A stretch of 13,291 nt of DNA from CAZGWJ01 sp964529445 (GTDB lineage Bacteria > Oederibacteriota > Muellerivitia > Muellerivitales > Muellerivitaceae): positions 1 to 13,291 of the forward strand of contig CAZGWJ010000073.1 in NCBI GenBank assembly GCA_964529445.1, written 5' to 3'. The position numbers and the translations under genes are program-made. The notes under the pieces were generated by a model. The model saw only the letters and a program-made list of their open reading frames with translations, searched no databases and was not told the DNA's origin. Positions 1-5,429 of this stretch are shown here, in pieces. Every line of letters starts with the position of its first letter. The first letter of the stretch is position 1.

Positions 1-373
1 ATATTTCCAGTCTTCCCGCTATACGCGGACCGCGACCTTCGTCGTATTGCATTGACCGAGGGTTTCCTATCGATCCGGCCATGGAGGGTACGGACTGCTC
101 CGGAACGGGACATGCGAGTAAGGGCTTGAAGCGCATCACGGGATTCGGGGTGGCAAGGAAGCCTTACTTTCGAAATGTCGGTTCATGCCGGATTAAGGAT
201 AAATACGGGCCATTTATTGCGCTCAAGCGTGGTAAATATCCGACAAATAATCTTTACAAGAACGTTCCATAAAACTATATTTTAAGGCCTGTTTTAAGGG
301 TGGTTTCACGGTCAGAGCCTCCTGAAATGGACGTTCCAACTCGGCCACCATCCAAACGGTCGGTTGGTCGGAT
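1..373. other. Non-coding region upstream of the tRNA cluster
   Basis: No recognisable gene is seen here. A 63-codon open frame (81-272, +) has no family resemblance that I recognise and no convincing ribosome binding site. The stretch from about 180 to 300 is clearly more AT-rich than the rest of the window and holds a good promoter match at 253-281. Just after it, the octamer TTTTAAGG occurs twice (281-288 and 292-299). A perfect 9-bp inverted repeat follows at 345-353 and 370-378, whose right arm runs into the tRNA-His gene. I read the region as the promoter and leader of the tRNA operon. Confidence 0.6.
253..281 (+). promoter_or_regulatory. Likely sigma70-type promoter for the tRNA-His/Arg/Lys cluster
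   Basis: TTTACA at 253-258 and TATATT at 276-281 are separated by 17 nt, the optimal spacing for a housekeeping sigma factor. Transcription would start near 288, leaving a leader of about 85 nt before tRNA-His. The boxes lie in the most AT-rich part of the region. This is a consensus match only. Confidence 0.55.
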
Positions 374-451
374 GGTGGGAGTAGCTCAATTGGTTAGAGC
401 GCTTGGCTGTGGCCCAGGAGGCTGCGGGTTCAAGTCCCGTCTCTCACCCCA
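374..451 (+). tRNA. tRNA-His (GTG anticodon)
   Basis: A complete cloverleaf is visible. The acceptor stem is 375-381 with 441-447, and the anticodon stem is 402-406 with 414-418. The seven-base anticodon loop carries GTG at 409-411. The extra G at position -1 (base 374) faces the discriminator C73 (base 448), which is the identity pair of bacterial tRNA-His. CCA is encoded at 449-451. It is the first of three tRNA genes separated by short spacers, probably one transcript. Confidence 0.97.
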
Positions 452-479
452 TTTTTCAAAGGACCACCCGTTGTGAGGG

Positions 480-556
480 GCGCCTGTAGCTCAGTTGGAT
501 AGAGCGGCAGATTCCGGATCTGTAGGTCGGAGGTTCGAGCCCTCCCAGGCGTACCA
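480..556 (+). tRNA. tRNA-Arg (CCG anticodon)
   Basis: The acceptor stem is 480-486 with 546-552, starting with a G-U pair. The anticodon stem is 507-511 with 519-523 and the anticodon is CCG at 514-516, reading CGG codons. The T-arm is 529-545 and CCA is encoded at 554-556. It lies 28 nt after tRNA-His. Confidence 0.97.
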
Positions 557-616
557 TCGTGAACCGGATCGGGACCCGGTCCCTCCGGATGAAACTTGCC
601 GGTCGCCATTCGACGT

Positions 617-692
<76 letters not shown>

Positions 693-721
693 ATTTCGGT
701 CCTCGAAGGAGTCGCATCCCC

Positions 722-1897
722 ATGGCGACCAAGTCCAGGATGCCCAAAAGACCCCTCGTCTCCATCATCATCCCCGTCCGAAACGCCGGGCGGACCATGG
801 ACGAAACCTTCGTCTATATCTTCGGCGGCACCTCGATGAACGGGAAGAAGATCCCGGGGATCAAGTATCCCAAGTACGAGGTTGTGGTGGCTGACGGCGA
901 CAGCACTGACAATACGGTGGCCATCATCAAGAAGTGGCAGAAGAAGCACCGGAACATCCGTTTCACGCAGGTCAAGCAGTGCAAGTCCCCCGGTCACGCC
1001 CGCAATGCCGCCCTCAAGATGGTCAAGGGCGAGTACATCCTTTTCACCGACGGCGATTGCGCCCCTAATCCCGATTGGATCGACAAGCTGCTGGAACCCT
1101 TCCGCAAGGATCCGGAGATCGGCATGGTGGGCGGTGAGGTCTACACCCTCCAGTTCGACCCCGCCAACAAGGTCGAACGCTATTGCGAGCAGGTCGGTTT
1201 CCTCTCCGTGGGCGATCGCATGGGCATGAAGAGCGGTGGTTATTACCCGCCCGTGAGGCACGATCTTCCCCGCGAAGTGAATGGCAGCCAGACCTGTCCG
1301 TTCTTCGCCACCGCCAACGTGGCCGTCAGCCGAAAGGCCGCCCTGGCCATCGGCAACAACTTCTGGGATGAGATCACCGCCGAGGATGTCGATTTCTCTC
1401 TGAGGATCGGGAAGGCGGGTTTCAAACTGTTCTTCCAGCCATCGGCCGTCGTCCTCCATATGCACCGCGCCAGCCTTCAGCAGTTCTGCCGCCAGGTGCA
1501 TGGATACGGGTTCGGACATCCCCTGGCCATCAAGACGCACGCTAAACGCTACCTCGAGATCCGGATCCAATATTTCGGGGATTTCTCCGTGATCGTCCCG
1601 TTCCCCTGGCAGACCATGATCTACTGGGGCGACTTCCATTTCATGCACCTTTTCGGCATCTGGGCCCTCGTGAAAACCTTCGGGCTTTGCAAGGCGGCTT
1701 GCATGAGCCCGACCCTGCTTTGGGGTTTGTTCGCATTCTTCACGGTCAAGTATTTCCTGCCGACGCTCAAGATTACTCCGCGCGTGAACTTCCTCTACTG
1801 GTGTTGGGTGCGTTACCGCTCGAACCTTTGGATGATGCTCGGCGGGCTCAAGGGCACCCTGAAGTTCAAACGCTTCTACCTGGAACTCAGCTGGTGA
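722..1897 (+). CDS. Membrane-anchored family 2 glycosyltransferase
   Basis: The protein is 391 aa. The ATG at 722 is chosen because GAAGGAG (705-711) sits 10 nt upstream; the open frame further upstream only reads through tRNA-Lys. The N-terminal GT-A domain (about residues 12-250) shows the GT2 features: SIIIPVRNAG near 14-23, VADGDSTD at 56-63, the metal- and nucleotide-binding DGD at 110-112, and the acceptor-side ED at 221-222. No QxxRW motif is evident, so transfer of single sugars is likelier than processive polymer synthesis. Two hydrophobic stretches near 306-320 and 329-347 should anchor it in the inner membrane, active site facing the cytoplasm. The sugar donor and acceptor are unknown. 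It is followed after 103 nt by a GH94 phosphorylase gene, so the two may be co-transcribed. Family assignment is firm; the role in envelope or exopolysaccharide glycan synthesis is inferred. Confidence 0.88.
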   Translation: MATKSRMPKRPLVSIIIPVRNAGRTMDETFVYIFGGTSMNGKKIPGIKYPKYEVVVADGDSTDNTVAIIKKWQKKHRNIRFTQVKQCKSPGHARNAALKMVKGEYILFTDGDCAPNPDWIDKLLEPFRKDPEIGMVGGEVYTLQFDPANKVERYCEQVGFLSVGDRMGMKSGGYYPPVRHDLPREVNGSQTCPFFATANVAVSRKAALAIGNNFWDEITAEDVDFSLRIGKAGFKLFFQPSAVVLHMHRASLQQFCRQVHGYGFGHPLAIKTHAKRYLEIRIQYFGDFSVIVPFPWQTMIYWGDFHFMHLFGIWALVKTFGLCKAACMSPTLLWGLFAFFTVKYFLPTLKITPRVNFLYWCWVRYRSNLWMMLGGLKGTLKFKRFYLELSW

Positions 1898-2000
1898 TGA
1901 AACGGCCGGAAAGCTCTGCCTTTTTTACGTGCTTTCATTTCAGACGTTTGTGTTCCCGCGTCCGCGGGAGGAAAACAATACCAGAGGTGAGCGAGGGAGC

Positions 2001-4340
2001 ATGAGCTACGGTTACTTCGACGTCGAGAACAAGGAATACGTCATCACTCGTCCGGACACTCCGGTGCCCTGGATGAATTACCTCCACAACGACGAGTATT
2101 GCGCCCTCACTTCCAACAATGCGGGCGGCTACTCGTTCCATCTTTCCGCCCGTGACAAGCGCATCCTGCGTTACCGCCTGAACAACATCCCGGTTGACCG
2201 TCCGGGCCGGTACATCTATATCCGCGACGAGAAGACCAAGGACTACTGGTCGGCTACCTGGCAGCCGGTCCTGAAGAGCCTCTCCGAGTACAAGACCGAG
2301 ACCCGCGTGGGCTTTGGATACAACCGCGTCCGTTCGCAGTACAAGGGCATTGAGAGCGAGACGCTCTACGTCGTACCCGTGGATGACAATATAGAGCTCT
2401 GGCACTTGACCCTGACCAACAAGACCAATCAGGCGAAGACCCTGACGTTGACCTCCTACGCCGAGTTCTGTCTTTTCACGGCCCTGAACGATATGTCGAA
2501 TTTTCAATACACCTATAACATCGCCAAGGCCTATGAGAAGGACGGGGCCATCCACCATATGACGATGTGGGAGAACGCGAAGCATTACGTGTTCTTCACG
2601 ACGAGCCGCAAGTTCTCCTCCTACGATTGCGATCGCGAGCGGTTCCTGGGACTCTACCATTCCGAGGCCAATCCGGTCGCTGTCGAGACGGGTCAATGCT
2701 CCGACTCGACCGCCGACGGGGGCAATCCCGTTGCCGCCACCTCCATGACGATCACCCTGAAACCGGGGCAGAGCCAGTCCGTCACCTATATGCTGGGAAC
2801 AGCGAAGTCCCCGGCCGCCGGCAAGTCGATGGCCGCCAAGTACCGCAGACCGGGAGCCGTGACGAAGGTCATGGACGATCTGAAGAAGCGCTGGTCCGAG
2901 AAGATCGAGACGCTGCAGGTGAAGACCCCGGATCCGGACATCAACCTCTGCCTGAACCAGTGGAACGCCTACCAGGTCCACACGACCTTCAGCATGTCCC
3001 GCGGTCCCTCCATCTATGAAGGCGGCATTGGCCGCGGCATGGGCTTCCGCGATTCCAACCAGGACGTGCTGGGCGTCATGCACAGCATCCCGCAGAAGGT
3101 CAAGAAACTCATCGTGGACCTCGCGAACAACATGTTCCGGGACGGGACGGCCTACCACCAGTTTTTCCGTCTGACCGGCGAGGGTGACGGCAAGGGTTAT
3201 TCGGACGACGCGCTTTGGATCATCCTTTCCACGACGGCGTACATCAAGGAGACCGGCGACTTCAAGTTCATGAACCAGAAGGTGAAGTGGGCCGACGGTG
3301 GTATGGGCACCATGTACGACCATATGAAGGCGGCCGTCCTCTACACCTTCAAGAACACCGGAACCAAGGGTATGCCCCAGATGGGCTTCGCCGATTGGAA
3401 CGATACCGTTCACATCAATGGGCCCAAGCCCGGCGTGAGCGTCTGGGTCGCTCAGTTCCTCGTGAAGTGTGCGAAGGACTTGGCGGAGTTGGCCGATGTG
3501 GCGGGGAAGAAGACCGACGCGAAGATGTTCCGCAAGGTGGCTGACACCATGGCCGCCCGCGTGAATGCCAACTGCTGGGACGGCGAGTGGTATACCCGCG
3601 CCTACGACGGATGGGGTGGGGTCCTGGGCTCGAAGAAGTGCTCGGACGGCAAGATTTTTCTGAACACCCAGTCCTGGGCGGTCATCTCTGGCGTTGCCGA
3701 CACGGAGAGGGCCCATAAGGCCATGGACGCGGTCAAGGAACACCTCGACAGCGAACATGGCATTGCCCTGTTGGCCCCGGGTTACAAGCATTTTGACCCG
3801 CGAAAGGGCGGCATCTCGACCTTCCCTCCGGGTCTCAAGGAGAATGGCGGCATCTTCTGCCACGCGAACACCTGGCCGGTCATCGCAGAAGCCATGCTAG
3901 GCCGAGCCGAGAACGCCATGAAGTATTACAAGCAGTTGACCCCCACCACCAAGGACCGGATTCAGGACATCCACAAGGCGGAACCCTACATCTACTCCCA
4001 GTCAATCGCTTCGAAGGAACACCGTGATTTCGGATTAGCCCGTAATTCGTGGCTTTCCGGGACGGCATCCTGGATGTATGTGTCGGCCACCCAGTACTTG
4101 TTGGGTATCCGCCCGACCTACAAGGGATTGATGGTGGATCCCTGCATACCCTCGGATTGGAAGGGTTTCGAGGTGACGCGCTGGTTCCGCGGCACGCCCT
4201 ACCAGATCGTCGTGCGCAATCCGCGCCATGTTTCCAGGGGTGTTCGCGAGATCCGTGTGAACGGAAAACCGGTCGCTGGGAACGTGATCCCGCCCCAGAG
4301 GGGCCGGAACATCCAGCGGGTGGAAGTCACCCTCGGATAG
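2001..4340 (+). CDS. GH94 disaccharide phosphorylase, cellobiose phosphorylase-like
   Basis: The protein is 779 aa, close to the roughly 800 aa usual for cellobiose and chitobiose phosphorylases. Such enzymes split a beta-linked disaccharide with phosphate into a sugar 1-phosphate and a free sugar, in the cytoplasm; no signal peptide is seen. The ATG at 2001 is chosen because AGAGGTGA (1983-1990) lies 10 nt upstream and because family members start with a similar YGYFD...EYVITRPDTP...PWMNYL segment. An N-terminal beta-sandwich (to about 290) is followed by the catalytic helical barrel. Motifs include GIGRGMGFRDSNQD (342-355, sugar-binding Arg/Asp) and ADWND (464-468), whose final Asp is, to my recollection, the family's general acid. 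GLKENGGIFCH (611-621) and a short C-terminal beta domain follow. The loop after ADWND looks shorter than I recall in cellobiose phosphorylase, so the natural disaccharide could differ. Inferred role: energy-saving breakdown of a beta-glucoside, possibly linked to the upstream glycosyltransferase. Confidence 0.9.
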   Translation: MSYGYFDVENKEYVITRPDTPVPWMNYLHNDEYCALTSNNAGGYSFHLSARDKRILRYRLNNIPVDRPGRYIYIRDEKTKDYWSATWQPVLKSLSEYKTETRVGFGYNRVRSQYKGIESETLYVVPVDDNIELWHLTLTNKTNQAKTLTLTSYAEFCLFTALNDMSNFQYTYNIAKAYEKDGAIHHMTMWENAKHYVFFTTSRKFSSYDCDRERFLGLYHSEANPVAVETGQCSDSTADGGNPVAATSMTITLKPGQSQSVTYMLGTAKSPAAGKSMAAKYRRPGAVTKVMDDLKKRWSEKIETLQVKTPDPDINLCLNQWNAYQVHTTFSMSRGPSIYEGGIGRGMGFRDSNQDVLGVMHSIPQKVKKLIVDLANNMFRDGTAYHQFFRLTGEGDGKGYSDDALWIILSTTAYIKETGDFKFMNQKVKWADGGMGTMYDHMKAAVLYTFKNTGTKGMPQMGFADWNDTVHINGPKPGVSVWVAQFLVKCAKDLAELADVAGKKTDAKMFRKVADTMAARVNANCWDGEWYTRAYDGWGGVLGSKKCSDGKIFLNTQSWAVISGVADTERAHKAMDAVKEHLDSEHGIALLAPGYKHFDPRKGGISTFPPGLKENGGIFCHANTWPVIAEAMLGRAENAMKYYKQLTPTTKDRIQDIHKAEPYIYSQSIASKEHRDFGLARNSWLSGTASWMYVSATQYLLGIRPTYKGLMVDPCIPSDWKGFEVTRWFRGTPYQIVVRNPRHVSRGVREIRVNGKPVAGNVIPPQRGRNIQRVEVTLG

Positions 4341-4360
4341 ACGGGACGACAAACAGGGCT

Positions 4361-4387
4361 CCGGGGCTTGTTCGTTGACAGCCCCGG
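4361..4387. repeat. 8-bp inverted repeat over the spoVS -35 box
   Basis: CCGGGGCT (4361-4368) and AGCCCCGG (4380-4387) form a perfect inverted repeat with an 11-nt spacer that contains most of the TTGACA box. It has no T-run, so it is a poor intrinsic terminator for the upstream GH94 gene. It could be an operator, or a hairpin at the end of the GH94 mRNA. Confidence 0.5.
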
Positions 4388-4403
4388 GCGGCGGTGGTAT
4401 AAA
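4375..4403 (+). promoter_or_regulatory. Strong sigma70-type promoter of spoVS
   Basis: TTGACA (4375-4380) and TATAAA (4398-4403) are separated by exactly 17 nt. Predicted initiation near 4410 leaves a leader of about 40 nt before the spoVS start codon. The match differs from perfect consensus at one base. Confidence 0.8.
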
Positions 4404-4451
4404 AAACTTCCCTTCAACGCATGAGGGCCAGTCGTAAGGAGCCACATCCCT

Positions 4452-4733
4452 TTGGACACCATCACCCTTAAAGTGGCCGCCGTCAGCAACCCCTCCACCG
4501 TGGCCGGTGCCATCGCGAACAACGTGCGAGATGGAAAGATCATCGAGATCGTGGCCATGGGTCCCCAGAGCGTCAACAATACGGTCAAGGCCATCGCCAT
4601 CGCGCGTGGCTTCCTCAAGGGCGACCACCTCGACACCCATTGCAAGCCTGAGTTCATCCACCTGAAGATCGACGGGGAACAGAAGAGTGCCATCAAGTTC
4701 CTGCTGTTCGTAGAAAAGGCCCCGACCCCGTAG
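4452..4733 (+). CDS. spoVS: SpoVS family protein
   Basis: The protein is 93 aa; the Bacillus protein, 86 aa, has the same length and pattern. Family features are KVAAVSNPSTVAGAIANNVRDG near residues 7-28, the conserved core with VNNTVKAIAIARGFL (about 41-55), and IDGEQKSAIKFLLF near 73-86. The start is TTG at 4452: AAGGAG (4436-4441) lies 10 nt upstream and no in-frame ATG or GTG gives a better fit. In Bacillus, SpoVS affects septation and spore coat assembly. The family is also common in non-sporulating bacteria and has been proposed to be related to Alba nucleic-acid-binding proteins. The gene stands alone with its own strong promoter and terminator, suggesting substantial expression. Family assignment is firm; the role in this organism is unknown. 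Confidence 0.93.
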   Translation: MDTITLKVAAVSNPSTVAGAIANNVRDGKIIEIVAMGPQSVNNTVKAIAIARGFLKGDHLDTHCKPEFIHLKIDGEQKSAIKFLLFVEKAPTP

Positions 4734-4757
4734 GTTTCGGCTCGGCGAGGCACACGA

Positions 4758-4794
4758 CCCCGAGGGCCGAAAGGCCCCCGGGGTTTTTTATTTT
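4758..4794 (+). terminator. Intrinsic terminator of spoVS
   Basis: CCCCGAGGGCC (4758-4768), a GAAA tetraloop (4769-4772) and GGCCCCCGGGG (4773-4783) form an 11-bp stem with one A-C mismatch. It is followed by TTTTTTATTTT. It lies 24 nt after the spoVS stop codon. Confidence 0.93.
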
Positions 4795-4814
4795 ACGGCA
4801 ACGAAAACAAGGAC

Positions 4815-4838
4815 CGCAGAGACACAGAGCCGCAGAGA
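4815..4838. repeat. Three degenerate octamer repeats
   Basis: CGCAGAGA, CACAGAGC and CGCAGAGA stand in tandem (4815-4822, 4823-4830, 4831-4838). No gene is present. It lies just after the spoVS terminator and before the heptad array at 4867. Confidence 0.6.
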
Positions 4839-4866
4839 AAAGCTTTGGATTTGGGGACGTTGCTTT

Positions 4867-4901
4867 CAACTCCTCATTTCTCATTCCAAATTCCTCATAC
4901 C
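4867..4901. repeat. Five degenerate heptad repeats upstream of tRNA-Val
   Basis: Consecutive 7-nt units CAACTCC, TCATTTC, TCATTCC, AAATTCC and TCATACC fill 4867-4901. The sequence resembles the arrays before argG and between argG and argH. No clear promoter for tRNA-Val was found in this spacer. Confidence 0.6.
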
Positions 4902-4916
4902 GCGGTTTTTGCGGAT

Positions 4917-4993
4917 GGGCGGATAGCTCAGCTGGTCAGAGCACCTGCTTTACACGCAGGGGGTCGCAGGTTCGAACCCTGCTCCGCCCACCA
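4917..4993 (+). tRNA. tRNA-Val (TAC anticodon)
   Basis: The acceptor stem is 4917-4923 with 4983-4989. The anticodon stem is 4944-4948 with 4956-4960, and the anticodon is TAC at 4951-4953. CCA is encoded at 4991-4993. The last 23 bases of the gene plus three flanking bases are repeated exactly 167 bp downstream. Confidence 0.97.
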
Positions 4994-5137
4994 TTCCTCG
5001 TGCCTGAGATCGCCTGGGTGCACGGTAAAGCCTTGCCATCCCTGACGACAACCTGTGAGGACGCCCTTCGGGCCACGCATCGGATGTCAGGGACGAGGGG
5101 GCCCCACCATAGGAAAGAATGGTTCTCCCCCCTCGGA

Positions 5138-5163
5138 TTCGAACCCTGCTCCGCCCACCATTC
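5138..5163 (+). repeat. Duplicate of the tRNA-Val 3' end (att-like fragment)
   Basis: Bases 5138-5163 are identical over 26 bp to 4971-4996, which covers the T-loop, the 3' acceptor strand, CCA and three bases beyond. The T-stem 5' strand is missing: the bases before 5138 do not pair with CCTGC, so this is not a working tRNA. Copies of a tRNA 3' end flanking a segment are typical of integrase target sites. The 141 bp between the copies hold no gene but contain an 8-bp inverted repeat, TCCCTGAC (5039-5046) with GTCAGGGA (5085-5092). It could be an excision scar or a partial tRNA duplication. Confidence 0.75.
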
Positions 5164-5203
5164 TTTTACGGGGAAATGGCCATGTTATCACCCAGGGTCG
5201 GCC

Positions 5204-5231
5204 TTGCAATTCCTGGTAAATCCGATAGAAT
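5204..5231 (+). promoter_or_regulatory. Likely promoter of tRNA-Ala
   Basis: TTGCAA (5204-5209) and TAGAAT (5226-5231) are separated by 16 nt. Initiation would fall near 5238, about 20 nt before the mature tRNA. This is a consensus match only, but the position is what a single tRNA gene needs. Confidence 0.6.
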
Positions 5232-5256
5232 CACCTCCCTTGCTGGTCCGTGAAGT

Positions 5257-5332
5257 GGGGGCGTAGCTCAGCTGGGAGAGCACTTCCATGGCATGGAAGG
5301 GGTCGTGGGTTCGATCCCCATCGCCTCCACCA
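5257..5332 (+). tRNA. tRNA-Ala (GGC anticodon)
   Basis: The acceptor stem is 5257-5263 with 5322-5328 and contains G3-U70, the alanine identity pair (bases 5259 and 5326). The anticodon stem is 5283-5287 with 5295-5299 and the anticodon is GGC at 5290-5292. The T-arm is 5305-5321 and CCA is encoded at 5330-5332. It appears to be a single-gene unit with a promoter before it and a terminator after it. Confidence 0.97.
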
Positions 5333-5375
5333 TTTCACGTTCCCCGGTATCGCATCCGGTGGCTGATATAGAATG

Positions 5376-5403
5376 AGGCCCGTTCCTTGGAACGGGCCTT
5401 TTT
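5376..5403 (+). terminator. Intrinsic terminator after tRNA-Ala
   Basis: AGGCCCGTT (5376-5384) pairs perfectly with AACGGGCCT (5391-5399) around a six-base loop, followed by a T-run to 5403. An extended -10-like motif, TGATATAGA (5364-5372), lies directly before the hairpin, so a role in the leader of the next gene cannot be excluded. Confidence 0.88.
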
Positions 5404-5429
5404 CATTTCGAGCGGGGGTGAGGGGTAGC

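Noticed and set aside
81..272. 63-codon open frame before the tRNA cluster
   Set aside because: No recognisable family, no clear ribosome binding site, and it overlaps the likely promoter at 253-281.
1954..1969. Hairpin TCCCGCG/CGCGGGA between the GT2 and GH94 genes as a terminator
   Set aside because: No T-run follows it. The T-run at 1920-1926 lies before it and has no strong stem of its own.
1935..3863. 642-codon antisense open frame opposite GH94
   Set aside because: Long antisense frames are common in GC-rich coding DNA. The product resembles no family I know, while the sense strand encodes a clear enzyme. The same applies to 683-1648, 7768-9297 and 9441-11069 on the - strand.
4845..5045. 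66-codon open frame across tRNA-Val
   Set aside because: It is tRNA sequence read as protein, with no ribosome binding site or conserved product.
4997..5137. Possible small mobile element between the tRNA-Val end repeats
   Set aside because: No open frame of a recombinase and no terminal structure beyond the tRNA repeat; kept only as a finding on the duplicated tRNA end.
5373..5429. ATG 5373 as the start of the membrane glycosyltransferase
   Set aside because: The codon directly abuts the tRNA-Ala terminator hairpin and lacks a ribosome binding site; GTG 5430 has a good one.
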